64,000 nt of DNA, from assembly GCA_016871895.1 (NCBI GenBank), contig VHBO01000001.1, positions 124,001-188,000 of the forward strand. The letters are read 5' to 3'. Origin of the DNA: Gemmatimonadota bacterium (lineage in GTDB: Bacteria > Gemmatimonadota > Gemmatimonadetes > Gemmatimonadales > Gemmatimonadaceae). The position numbers and the translations under genes were made by a program. This document shows positions 1-8,963 of this stretch, piece after piece. The notes under the pieces are model-generated. The model was not told the origin of the DNA. It searched no databases and saw only the letters and a program-made list of their open reading frames with translations. Within the stretch, counting starts at the first letter, position 1. Each line of letters opens with the position of its first letter.

Positions 1-171
1 GCGCGTCCGCGTGACCGCGGCCTGGCTGCGGACGGCGTTGCGTGCCTGCACCGCGGCCGGCGCGTTGCGCTGGGCGAGGCGCACGGCCTCGTCGAGCGTG
101 ATCGGGCGTGCTGGGTCCTGCGCGCCGAGGGCGATCGGGACCGCCGCCACCATCCACATCCACTGCCGCAT
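1..171 (-). CDS. TolC-family outer membrane efflux protein, N-terminal fragment (runs off window)
   Basis: Reverse translation MRQWMWMVAAVPIALGAQDPARPITLDEAVRLAQRNAPAAVQARNAVRSQAAVTRT; signal peptide plus LDEAVRLAQRNAP typical of TolC repeats; ATGA overlap with upstream gene. Confidence 0.75.
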   Translation of the reverse strand, partial: MRQWMWMVAAVPIALGAQDPARPITLDEAVRLAQRNAPAAVQARNAVRSQAAVTRTR

Positions 172-545
172 CACTCGCGCTCCTGACGTCGTCCGGCCTC
201 GCGGTCGCGACGCCACTGTTCATACTTGGTCCGCTGCTCGGGGGTGAGCAGGCGGTCGAAGGCCTCACGCGCCTCGCGGCTGACAGAATCGATGCCGGGA
301 CGCACCGGGGCCATCAGGGAATCCATCCGGCGGTTGCGGGTGTCGAGGATCGAATCGAGTACGGCGCGCTGCGTCGAGTCGAAGGCCAGCGTCTCGGCGA
401 TCCGCCCCCGCATCGCGCGCGGGTCACGCATCTCGCGGGTCCAGCTGTCCCGGAGGACCCACCGGTCCACCGTCACGCCGATGGCCGCCCCGACGAGGAC
501 CGCCGTCAGATAGAACGCCGCCGCGAGGCTTTTGGTTCGGGTCAT
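171..545 (-). CDS. Membrane-anchored periplasmic Spy/CpxP/CnrX-like (heavy-metal sensor type) protein
   Basis: N-terminal TM, helical domain with LTPEQRTKYEQWR motif; between TolC and sigma/anti-sigma genes. Confidence 0.6.
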   Translation of the reverse strand: MTRTKSLAAAFYLTAVLVGAAIGVTVDRWVLRDSWTREMRDPRAMRGRIAETLAFDSTQRAVLDSILDTRNRRMDSLMAPVRPGIDSVSREAREAFDRLLTPEQRTKYEQWRRDREAGRRQERE

Positions 546-931
546 CGGCGGTCCTCCGGGGTCGTGGCAGGGCCGGCGCGCAGCGGGTCGGGACGCTCGC
601 CGTCGAAGAGCCCGCGGCGGGCGAAGACGGGGGCGTCATCGGCGCTGTCGAGGATCGTCTCGTAGGCCATCCGCGTCTCGAGCGCGCGGTGCCGGAGATA
701 GACGGATCCCGCGACGATCAGGGTGAGGCCGGCGGCGAGGAGTCCGATGCGGTAGATGCGCTCGGGGAGCACCCACCACGCGGCGCCGTCGCGTCCCTGC
801 CGGACCCGCGCGAGGATGCGGGTCTCGAGGCCGGCCCAGTAGGCCGGGTCGGTCGGCGGGGCGACGAGCGCGCGGAGGCGCGTCGTGAGCTCGTCGTCGC
901 GATGGAGGGTGGGACGGTCGTGGTCGGTCAT
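542..931 (-). CDS. Putative anti-sigma factor, single TM
   Basis: 129 aa from MTDHDRPTL; overlaps ECF sigma gene by 4 nt; one TM segment (GLLAAGLTLIVAGSVYL). Confidence 0.6.
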   Translation of the reverse strand: MTDHDRPTLHRDDELTTRLRALVAPPTDPAYWAGLETRILARVRQGRDGAAWWVLPERIYRIGLLAAGLTLIVAGSVYLRHRALETRMAYETILDSADDAPVFARRGLFDGERPDPLRAGPATTPEDRR

Positions 932-1521
932 CGGTCGCTCCGGAGGTCGTGCAGCAGGTCGCGCAGCTGGGCGCGCGCGTAATGGAGGTCGGATCGGGCG
1001 GTCCCCTCGGGGATGCCGAGCATCCCGCCGATCTCCGCGTGTTTGTAGCCTTCGACGTCGTGTAGGGTGATGACGGCGCGCTGGCGCGCCGGCAGGCTCG
1101 CGAGCGCCGCAGCGAGGCGGCGTTGCAGCTCGTCCGTGACTGCGGGGTCGCGGAAGGGGGAGGCGACGGTCTCGGGGAGATCGTCGGCGTCGCGGACCTT
1201 CCGACGCCGCGTGAGGTCGAGCGCGGCGTTCGCAACGATACGGTGCAGCCACGCGCCGAATGCCTGATCGGGGAGGAATCGGTCGAGCGCGCGGAAGGCG
1301 TGCAGGAAGGCATCCTGCACGGCGTCCTCCGCGTCCTCGTGGTTGAGCACAATCGCACGCGCCACGACGTACGCCCGCCGCTGATGCCGGCGCACGAGCT
1401 CGCCGAACGCGGGCTCGTCGCCGCGCTGGGCGGCGAGGATCAGCGCGCGTTCGTCGGCGGGCCGATCACTCACCACGGGGCGCGTGGAGGCGACGGTCCA
1501 GGGCAGAGCGACGGTATTCAC
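928..1521 (-). CDS. RNA polymerase sigma factor, ECF subfamily
   Basis: Regions 2 and 4: FGELVRRHQRRAYVVARAIVLNHEDAEDAVQDAFLHAFRALDRF and LPARQRAVITLHDVEGYKHAEIGGMLGIPEGTARSDLHYARAQLR; GTG start. Confidence 0.9.
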   Translation of the reverse strand: MNTVALPWTVASTRPVVSDRPADERALILAAQRGDEPAFGELVRRHQRRAYVVARAIVLNHEDAEDAVQDAFLHAFRALDRFLPDQAFGAWLHRIVANAALDLTRRRKVRDADDLPETVASPFRDPAVTDELQRRLAAALASLPARQRAVITLHDVEGYKHAEIGGMLGIPEGTARSDLHYARAQLRDLLHDLRSDR

Positions 1522-1599
1522 GACGGGCCACCGAGCATATCTCCAGTACGTGGGCCGCCGGGGCGGCGTTGGGCCGGCCCTCCCCGTGGCGGCCGGCGG

Positions 1600-2193
1600 T
1601 CAGCTGCCGGCCAGCCCCAGCGCCGCCGCGTTCCCGCGGAGCGCCTCGATGACGAAGGCGATGTGGGCGTCGAGTTCGACGCCGAGGTCGGCCGCGCCGT
1701 TAATGACATCGTCGCGTGATACCCCGCGCGCGAATGCCTTGTCCTTCATCTTCTTCCGGACGGAGCTCGCCTCGAGGTCGAGGACGCTCCGCGACGGCCG
1801 CACGAGGGCCGCGGCCGTTATCAGTCCGCAGAGCTCGTCGACGGCGAAGAGGGTCTTCGCCATCCGGGTCGTCCGCGGCACGCCGGTGAAGAGGGCGTGG
1901 CCGAGGATCGCCTCGCAGAGGTCGTCGGGATAGCCGAGGGTGCGCAGGTGGCGCACCCCCTCGCTCGGGTGCTCCGCCTCAGCGGCCTGCGCGGCGTTCG
2001 GGAAGCGCTCGTAGTCGAAGTCGTGCAGGAGCCCCGCGAGGGCCCACCGGCTCTCGTCCTCCCCGAAGTGCCGGGCGTAGGCGCGCATCGCGGTCTCGAC
2101 GGCGCGCATATGGGTGCGGAGCGAGGCGCTGGTGGTCCACGACTCCATCAGGGCGACGGCGTCGGCGTAGGCGGGGAGGGCGGCGTCGGTCAT
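1600..2193 (-). CDS. HD-domain phosphohydrolase
   Basis: LLHDFDYERFP (HD motif) and helical HD fold sequence. Confidence 0.8.
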   Translation of the reverse strand: MTDAALPAYADAVALMESWTTSASLRTHMRAVETAMRAYARHFGEDESRWALAGLLHDFDYERFPNAAQAAEAEHPSEGVRHLRTLGYPDDLCEAILGHALFTGVPRTTRMAKTLFAVDELCGLITAAALVRPSRSVLDLEASSVRKKMKDKAFARGVSRDDVINGAADLGVELDAHIAFVIEALRGNAAALGLAGS

Positions 2194-2217
2194 CGGGGAA
2201 AGATAGTCCGAGCCGTG

Positions 2218-4215
2218 TCAGGGATTCGCTGGTGCCGCCGCTCGCAGGGCGTTCACGATCACCGCCACATCGATCCCCTCCTGCAGGAGCGCCCCCACCG
2301 TCGGCGGGATGAAGCCGAGCGCCGCGACGACCATCGCGGCGCCGGAGAGGATGAGCCCGGCGACGATGCTCTGCCGCGCGATCGCGACCACGCGTCGTCC
2401 GATGCGCACCGCCTCCTCGACGCGCGTCACATCATCGGCGAGGAGGACGACGCCCGCCGCCTCCGCCGAGATCCCGCCGCCGTGCGCGGCGAGCGCGACG
2501 CCGACCGTCGCCGCCGAGAGGGCGGGGGCGTCGTTGGTCCCGTCGCCTACCATCAGCACGCGGCGCCCCGATGCCTCGAGCGCGCGCACCGCCGCGACCT
2601 TCTCGTCCGGCAGCAGGTCGCCGCGGGCATCGGTGATCCCGAGGTGCGCGGCGATCGGCGCGACGTTCTCGGTGTGATCACCAGAGAGGAGGACCGTGCG
2701 GGCGAGCCCGAGGTCCCGGAGGCGCGCGAAGAAGGCGGGGAGGTCGGCGCGCATCCGGTCGCCGAAGGTGATGACGCCGGTGGCGGTCGCCGCGTCGTCG
2801 GTCCCATCGAGTGCGACGTACGCGCGGAGGCCGCCGTTCGTGGGGGCGACGTGCGCCGCGAGGACCGTGTGCACGCTCGGATGGAGGTCGGCGACGAGTG
2901 CGCGGTTCCCGACGCTCACGCGTCGCCCCTCGACGCGACCGGTGACGCCGCGGCCCGCGTGCTCGACGATGTCGGTCGCGGGCGGGATCGCGAGGCCGCG
3001 GTGCGTGGCCTCCTCGACGACGGAGCGGGCGAGGAGATGCCCGCTCCCCATCTCGATGGCGGCGGCCGCGCGGAGCAACGGCTCCGTCGCCGTGCCGTCG
3101 AGCGTCTCGACCGTCGTCACCTCCGGTCGACCGTGCGTGAGTGTCCCCGTCTTGTCGAACACCGCCGTGTCCACCCGCGCGAGGAGCTCGAGCGCGGTGC
3201 CGTTCCGGACGATGACCTGCCGGCGGGCCGCGCGATTGATCCCGCCGATCACCGCGACCGGGGTGGCGAGGAGGAGCGGGCAGGGGGTCGCCACCACGAG
3301 CACGGCGAGCACGCGCTGCGGATCCCCAGAGATCCCCCAGGCGATCGCGCACGCCACGAGGGTGACAGGAGTGAACCAGATCGCCCATCGATCGGCCATC
3401 CGCTGGATCGGGGACTTCTCGGCCTGCGCCGTGCGCACCAGTTCGACGATCCGCGCGTAGAGCGAGTCGCGCGCGGGGGCTGTGACGCGCAGCGTGAGCG
3501 GCGACGAGGTGTTCACGACGCCGGAGCGCACCGTCGCGCCGGGGCCGACGCGCTCCGGCAGCGGCTCGCCGGTGATGCGCGAGGTGTCGAGCGCGCTCGA
3601 ACCGGCCACGACCTCCGCATCGCAGGGGACCATCTCCCCGGGCCGTACGAGGATCCGGTCGCCGACCTGCACCTGCTCCGCCGCGACGTCCTCGATGTCG
3701 AATGTGTCGGCGTCCCCGTTCGGCGCGGCGGTCGCCGCCGCAGATGCGACCGCCGCCGCTCGCGCCTCGTCAGTGCCCACGCCACGCAGGCGATGCGCGA
3801 TGCGCGGCGCCGCCGCCTCGAGGTCACGCACCGCGTCGGAGGCCCGTCCCTCGGCGTAGCGCTCGAGAAGCTCGCCCCCCGTCTGCATCAAGACGATCAC
3901 CAGCCCGGCGACCGGCTCACGCAGGACGATTGCCGTGACGATCGCGAGCATCGCGACGACGTCCGCGGCGAACTCGCCGCGCAACATCCCGCGGATCGTA
4001 CGCCACGCAACGGGGGCGCCGAGGAGCACGAGGCCGGTGAGCAGCGTCGGCGCCGACCAGTGGGCGAGGGCGGGATGCAGCCGGAGCGCGAGCCCGCACA
4101 CGAGGACGGCCAGCGTCTGCAGCGGGGGCATCGCCGCCGCGAGCGGGAAACGCAGCGCCCTGCGCCCCGACGGGGACGCAGGGCGCTCGGCGGCCGGGGT
4201 GGCGGCCGCCGTCAT
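2218..4215 (-). CDS. Heavy-metal translocating P1B-type ATPase with TPC membrane motif
   Basis: DKTGTLT, GDGTNDAPAL, VVATPCPLLLATPVAVIGG, ITGEPLP. Confidence 0.9.
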   Translation of the reverse strand: MTAAATPAAERPASPSGRRALRFPLAAAMPPLQTLAVLVCGLALRLHPALAHWSAPTLLTGLVLLGAPVAWRTIRGMLRGEFAADVVAMLAIVTAIVLREPVAGLVIVLMQTGGELLERYAEGRASDAVRDLEAAAPRIAHRLRGVGTDEARAAAVASAAATAAPNGDADTFDIEDVAAEQVQVGDRILVRPGEMVPCDAEVVAGSSALDTSRITGEPLPERVGPGATVRSGVVNTSSPLTLRVTAPARDSLYARIVELVRTAQAEKSPIQRMADRWAIWFTPVTLVACAIAWGISGDPQRVLAVLVVATPCPLLLATPVAVIGGINRAARRQVIVRNGTALELLARVDTAVFDKTGTLTHGRPEVTTVETLDGTATEPLLRAAAAIEMGSGHLLARSVVEEATHRGLAIPPATDIVEHAGRGVTGRVEGRRVSVGNRALVADLHPSVHTVLAAHVAPTNGGLRAYVALDGTDDAATATGVITFGDRMRADLPAFFARLRDLGLARTVLLSGDHTENVAPIAAHLGITDARGDLLPDEKVAAVRALEASGRRVLMVGDGTNDAPALSAATVGVALAAHGGGISAEAAGVVLLADDVTRVEEAVRIGRRVVAIARQSIVAGLILSGAAMVVAALGFIPPTVGALLQEGIDVAVIVNALRAAAPANP

Positions 4216-4216
4216 C

Positions 4217-4381
4217 TCAGTGCGACTCGGTCGCCGCGTGGGCCCCTTCGTGCGCGTCGAATTTGTCGTTCGTGAGCTTCACGGTGACGAGGACGACGAC
4301 GGCGAGGGCGATGAGCCCAATGATGAGGCCCTTGAAGGCGGCCGCGGTGTCACGGCCGGACATCGGTGTGCCGGAGGTCAT
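4217..4381 (-). CDS. Small single-TM protein with His-containing tail, upstream of the P1B ATPase
   Basis: 54 aa MTSGTPMSGRDTAAAFKGLIIGLIALAVVVLVTVKLTNDKFDAHEGAHAATESH; below the ORF-track size cut-off; its stop lies 2 nt from the ATPase start. Confidence 0.6.
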   Translation of the reverse strand: MTSGTPMSGRDTAAAFKGLIIGLIALAVVVLVTVKLTNDKFDAHEGAHAATESH

Positions 4382-4433
4382 GGGGGGAGGATGAAGGGTG
4401 GAGGCTGAACGCTGGAAGCGGAACGCTGGAAGC

Positions 4434-4892
4434 TCAGGCGACGCGGACGGTCACCATATGGTCCTTGTCGGTCAGCTGGTTCATCACGTCGAGGCCGGTG
4501 GTGATCTGGCCGAAGACGGTGTGCACCCCGTTCAGGTGCCGAGTGTTCGGCTCGGAGAGGACCATGAAGAACTGCGAGCCACCGGTGTTCGGGCCGGCGT
4601 GCGCCATCGAGAGGGCGCCGACCTTGTGGGTCTGCGGGTTCCCCTTCGTCTCGCACGGAATCTTGTACCCCGGGCCGCCGGTGCCCGGCGGGCCCTTCGG
4701 CGTGCCGCCGATCTTCGCGTTCGGGCAGCCGCCCTGCACGACGAACTCGGGGATCACCCGATGGAAGCGGATCTGATCGTAGAAGCCCTCATTGGCGAGC
4801 TTCTCGAAGTTGGCGACCGTGCCGGGCGCGTCCTTCTCATACAGCTCGGCGGTGATGGTGCCCTTGTTGGTTTCGAAGGTGGCGGTCTTCAT
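4434..4892 (-). CDS. Peptidyl-prolyl cis-trans isomerase, cyclophilin type
   Basis: [47 protein letters not shown]. Confidence 0.95.
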   Translation of the reverse strand: MKTATFETNKGTITAELYEKDAPGTVANFEKLANEGFYDQIRFHRVIPEFVVQGGCPNAKIGGTPKGPPGTGGPGYKIPCETKGNPQTHKVGALSMAHAGPNTGGSQFFMVLSEPNTRHLNGVHTVFGQITTGLDVMNQLTDKDHMVTVRVA

Positions 4893-4997
4893 CGATGCGG
4901 GAGGCTAGAGGCTGGAAGCTGGCAGAGGAGAGCTGGAGCGTGGTGCGGATGGAGACCTCGAGCGTCCAGCTTTCGGCCTCCAGTCGTGCACTGGAAT

Positions 4998-5567
4998 CTA
5001 TCGCCTCGTCCGCGCCGGTGACGTGGCGCTGAACAGGTAGAATCGCGGCACCTTGCACCCGTTCCGGAGCGCGGGCTGGAAGGTCCACTTGGCGATTGCG
5101 GCCTTCGCACCGTTCGTGAACCAGACGTTCGATGACTCGAGCACCGTGAACGTCGTCATATCGGGCTTCCCGAGGGTGTCGACCATCACCTCGACGCGGA
5201 TCACGGCGCTCCCGTCGCGCCGGAGGACGTTCCTCGGGACGGGTCGGCGGATCGGCGGCGGCTCCATCGCGAGCGGTGTGGGGACCCGCTCGACGTCCAG
5301 CCGCGGGTCCGCGGCGGCATCCTCGCGTGCCGTCACGCAGGAGTCGACGGGCGGGGCGATCGGACGCGCGTTCACCGTGGCGGGGGTCGCCGTGGTCGAC
5401 GGGGCGCAGGCGGTCGCGAGGATGATCACACCCGCCAAGAGGGTGACCGCGCGACGCGATGCAGGCAGAGCGAGCGGGCGGAGCCGCGCAGGGGATCGCA
5501 CGCGCGTAGCGCCGGTACCGCGAGCGGCGGACGGGTGGATCGCGGGTGTCGAATCGTGGTGCCGCAT
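4998..5567 (-). CDS. TonB C-terminal-like domain protein (probable lipoprotein/secreted)
   Basis: Hydrophobic N-terminal segment with Cys, then PVPRNVLRRDGSAVIRVEVMVDTLGKPDMTTFTVLESS...AIAKWTFQPALRNG. Confidence 0.6.
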   Translation of the reverse strand: MRHHDSTPAIHPSAARGTGATRVRSPARLRPLALPASRRAVTLLAGVIILATACAPSTTATPATVNARPIAPPVDSCVTAREDAAADPRLDVERVPTPLAMEPPPIRRPVPRNVLRRDGSAVIRVEVMVDTLGKPDMTTFTVLESSNVWFTNGAKAAIAKWTFQPALRNGCKVPRFYLFSATSPARTRR

Positions 5568-5580
5568 CGTAGTCTCAGGG

Positions 5581-6291
5581 TTAGAGGGTCGCTGACGGAC
5601 AGATGTCGTTGAGGAGGCAGTCGCCGCAACGGGGTCGGCGCGCGTCGCAGACGCGACGCCCGTGCCAGATCAGCAGATGGGAGAGTTGCGCCCAGGTCTC
5701 GCGAGCGAAGAGCGGCATCAGCGCCCGCTCGATGCGCACGGCGTCGGTCTCGCGGGTGAGTCCGAAGCGAGCCGAGAGGCGTGCTACGTGCGTGTCGACG
5801 ACGACCCCTTCGTTCATCCCGAAGGCGTTTCCGAGGACCACATTCGCGGTCTTCCGGCCGATCCCCGGGAGGACGACCAGCGCGTCCATCTCCGCCGGGA
5901 CCTCGCCGCCGTGATCGGCGACGAGCGCGCGGGCGAGCCCCTGGATCGACTTCGCCTTGTTCCGATAGAACCCGGTGCTTCGGACCACCTCCTCGATGTC
6001 CTCGAGCAGCGCCTCGGCGAGCGCGGCCGGTGTCGGCCAGCGTCGGAAGAGCTCCGGGGTGACCAGGTTGACTCGCTTGTCGGTGCATTGCGCCGAGAGC
6101 ACCGTCGCGACGGCGAGTTCGAAGGCATTGCGGTGGTCGAGCTCGCAATGCGCGTTCGGATACGCGTCGGCGAGTCGGCGTTGGATCTCGGTGGCCAGAG
6201 CGAGCCGGGCCGCCGCGGAGCGCGGGCGCGGTGCGGCCTTTCGCGGCTCGGCGTGCGGCGTGGCCTGGCGCGGCCGGCGCGGCGCGGCCAT
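5581..6291 (-). CDS. nth: Endonuclease III
   Basis: LPGIGRKTANVVLGNAF, VVDTHVARLSARFGL, C-x6-C-x2-C-x5-C FeS cluster (CDARRPRCGDCLLNDIC). Confidence 0.93.
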   Translation of the reverse strand: MAAPRRPRQATPHAEPRKAAPRPRSAAARLALATEIQRRLADAYPNAHCELDHRNAFELAVATVLSAQCTDKRVNLVTPELFRRWPTPAALAEALLEDIEEVVRSTGFYRNKAKSIQGLARALVADHGGEVPAEMDALVVLPGIGRKTANVVLGNAFGMNEGVVVDTHVARLSARFGLTRETDAVRIERALMPLFARETWAQLSHLLIWHGRRVCDARRPRCGDCLLNDICPSATL

Positions 6292-8021
6292 CAGCTGGCG
6301 ACCCCGTTGCGTCGCGCCGCGACGAACGCCTGCAGCGCGGGGAGCTCGCGCGCATTGAGCACGTCGGTGGCGGCGAGCCACCCCTTCCGCGCCATCCCGA
6401 CGCCGAGCGTGATGTTCTCGAGCCCATCGACCGAGTGGGCGTCGGGGCCGATGGCGACGAGTGCGCCGTGCGCGCGTGCCGACCGACAGAGGCGCCAGTC
6501 GAGATCAAGGCGGTGCGGGTCGGCGTTGAGCTCGACGGCCACGCCGCGCGCGGCCGCGCGCGCGAACAGGGCGTCCATATCGATCGCGTACGGCTCCCGC
6601 GTGAGGAGGAGACGACCCGTCGGGTGCCCTAGGATCGTGACGTGCGGGTCGTCGAGCGCCTTGCAGACGCGGTCGGTCATCTGCGTGGCGTTCATCCCGA
6701 AGCGGGAATGCACCGAGGCGATCACATAGTCGCACTGGTCGAGCACCGCCTCCGGATAGTCCACTCGCCCGCAGGGGAGGATGTCGGCCTCGATCCCCTT
6801 CAGCACCGTGAAGTCGGCATAGGTCGCGTTGATCGCATCGATCTCATCGTGCTGCCGCGCGAGGGTCTCGACGGTCAGACCGCCCGAGTAGAACGCCGAC
6901 TGCGAATGGTCGGAGATGCCGAGGTAGCGCCAGCCGCGCGCGCGCGCCGCCGAGGCCAGCTCGGCGATCGTTGCTCCGCCGTCGGAGTACTGCGAATGGC
7001 AGTGCAGCGCGCCGCGGAGGTCGGTCTCGGTCACCAGCGCGGGGAGCGAGCCGTCGACGGCCGCTGCGGCCTCGCCGAGCCCCTCGCGCAGTTCCGGCGG
7101 GAGCCAGGGGACGCCGATCGCGGCGTAGAGCTGCGACTCATCGGTCAGCTCGAGCGCGCGGCCGTCGGGGCCGCGGAGATGCGCGGCCTCGAGCGCGAGG
7201 CCGCGATGCGCGGCGCGCGCCTCGAGTTCGGCCAGGTGCGCCTCGCTCCCGGTCGCACGCACCCACGCCACCACGAACGACTCCGGCGGCACGCAGTGCA
7301 GGATGAGCCGCAAGCCGTCATCGAAGCGGATCGAGACGCTACGCGTCCCACCGCCGACGGAGTCCCGGACGCCGGGGACGCGCGTAATCGCGGTCGCGAC
7401 GGATTCCGGCGCCCCGCTGCACGCGGCGACGAGCTCCACCTCGCGCACCGTCTCCGCGTGCCGCCGCACCGCGCCTGCGATCTCCGCGCGCACCACCTGC
7501 GGGAGCCGCCGCACGACACCGACGAGCCGCTCCGCCTCGGCGCGCCCGTGCGGGAGGAGCACCGGCGTCCCACTCTCCTTCAGCCAGGCGATCCCGCGCT
7601 GCACCTGCTCTGCGGTGCGCGCGCCGAAGCGCGGGAGCGCGGCGAGCCGACCGTCACGCGCGGCCTCCTCGAGCGCCTGCAGCGTGTCGATCCCCAGCCC
7701 CTCGTGGATGCGCCGGATGCGCGAGGGCCCGAGCCCCGGCACACGCAGCATCTCGAAGAGCCCCTCCGGCGTCGATTCGCGGAGGCGGTCGAGGAGGGTC
7801 GAGTCCCCCGTCGCGCCGAGATCCTCGAGGACCTCGAGCACCTCGGGGGCGAAGCGGCGCCGGTCACGGGCGAGGAGGTCGGCGAGCGGCCGGGCCTCGT
7901 CCGCGGCGAGGGCGCGCGCGGCGTCGGCGAACGGGGCCGGGACGGCGGGGTCCTCGCCCTGCAGCTCGAGGAGCGCGACGATCTCGTGCAGATGGTGGGC
8001 GGCGGCGCGCGAGTTGATCAC
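6291..8021 (-). CDS. PolX-like protein: HhH, degenerate nucleotidyltransferase domain, intact PHP domain
   Basis: PHP motifs HCHSQYSDG, ISDHS, SVHSRF, GHPTGR, DAHS; HhH VPGLGPSRIRRIHEGLGI; GTG start. Confidence 0.9.
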   Translation of the reverse strand: MINSRAAAHHLHEIVALLELQGEDPAVPAPFADAARALAADEARPLADLLARDRRRFAPEVLEVLEDLGATGDSTLLDRLRESTPEGLFEMLRVPGLGPSRIRRIHEGLGIDTLQALEEAARDGRLAALPRFGARTAEQVQRGIAWLKESGTPVLLPHGRAEAERLVGVVRRLPQVVRAEIAGAVRRHAETVREVELVAACSGAPESVATAITRVPGVRDSVGGGTRSVSIRFDDGLRLILHCVPPESFVVAWVRATGSEAHLAELEARAAHRGLALEAAHLRGPDGRALELTDESQLYAAIGVPWLPPELREGLGEAAAAVDGSLPALVTETDLRGALHCHSQYSDGGATIAELASAARARGWRYLGISDHSQSAFYSGGLTVETLARQHDEIDAINATYADFTVLKGIEADILPCGRVDYPEAVLDQCDYVIASVHSRFGMNATQMTDRVCKALDDPHVTILGHPTGRLLLTREPYAIDMDALFARAAARGVAVELNADPHRLDLDWRLCRSARAHGALVAIGPDAHSVDGLENITLGVGMARKGWLAATDVLNARELPALQAFVAARRNGVAS

Positions 8022-8067
8022 AGCGGGGAATATACCGGCGCTGCTCCAGCCGCTGGAGCAGCCGCGT

Positions 8068-8961
8068 TCACCCCGGGACGAGCGCCTCCGTCGCGTCGAG
8101 GAACGCCGAGACCGCCGCCTGCAACGCCACCGGCTGTTCCACGTACGGGACGTGCCCGCAGTCGTCGAGCCAGCAGTGCTCCGCGCCGAGCGCGTCGGCG
8201 ATCGCCGCGGCCGATTCGAGCGCGATCGGGTCCTGCCGCCCGTGCACCACGAGCGCCGGGACGCGTAGCGTCCGGAGCGCCGGCAACAGGTCGAAGTCGC
8301 CGAGGGACTCCCATGTGGATTGCTGGACGCGGCCGGTCACCCGGAAGGGCGTGAGGTCGCGCGCGCGGGCGGGATCGGCGAAGTAGCCGGCGACGCTGAG
8401 CTCGAAGGTCCGCTGACGGTAGGCCGCCGGATCGTGGTCCCGCAGTCCACTCGCCTCGAGCTTCGCGCGGAGCGCCTGCACCTCGGGGCCCGCCTGCCGT
8501 CGGGCGAACTCCGCCTCGAACCGCGTGCGGAAGGCGCGCGAGGCGGGCGCGGGGTCGAGCAGGACGAGCCGTGCGGGCATCGGCTCCGTACGCCCCGCCG
8601 CGGCCTCCACTGTGTAGAGGAGCGCGAGGAGCGCCCCCCACGAGTAGCCCACGAGCGTCAGCGGGCCGGGCGCGCACTCGGCGACCACCGCGCGCAGGTC
8701 GTCGACGTGGGTCTGCCAGGTGATCGGCGTCCGGTCGTCCGTCTTGGACCGACCGCCGCCGCGCTGATCGTAGAGGAGGCAGTCACGCGTCTCCGCGAGG
8801 AAGAGCAGCTGTGGGAGCAGGTACTCGTGATGCGCGCCCGGCCCTCCGTGCAGCACCACCATCGCGCTTTGTGGCGTGGCGGGGGCATAGCGGCACCAGG
8901 AGAGCGGAGTCGGGGTCGTCGTCGTGACGCCCTCGCGGGTCGGCGGCGGGATGGGAGGCAT
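8068..8961 (-). CDS. Alpha/beta hydrolase (prolyl aminopeptidase-like)
   Basis: HGGPGAHHEYL, LYDQRGGGRS, GYSWGALLAL, HGRQDPIAL, CGHVPY. Confidence 0.85.
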   Translation of the reverse strand: MPPIPPPTREGVTTTTPTPLSWCRYAPATPQSAMVVLHGGPGAHHEYLLPQLLFLAETRDCLLYDQRGGGRSKTDDRTPITWQTHVDDLRAVVAECAPGPLTLVGYSWGALLALLYTVEAAAGRTEPMPARLVLLDPAPASRAFRTRFEAEFARRQAGPEVQALRAKLEASGLRDHDPAAYRQRTFELSVAGYFADPARARDLTPFRVTGRVQQSTWESLGDFDLLPALRTLRVPALVVHGRQDPIALESAAAIADALGAEHCWLDDCGHVPYVEQPVALQAAVSAFLDATEALVPG

Positions 8962-8963
8962 CG

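Noticed and set aside
1897-4275. 792-aa plus-strand ORF
   Set aside because: Antisense to the P1B ATPase and HD genes; composition (Arg/Asp/Gly/His-rich) is the typical high-GC shadow-ORF artefact
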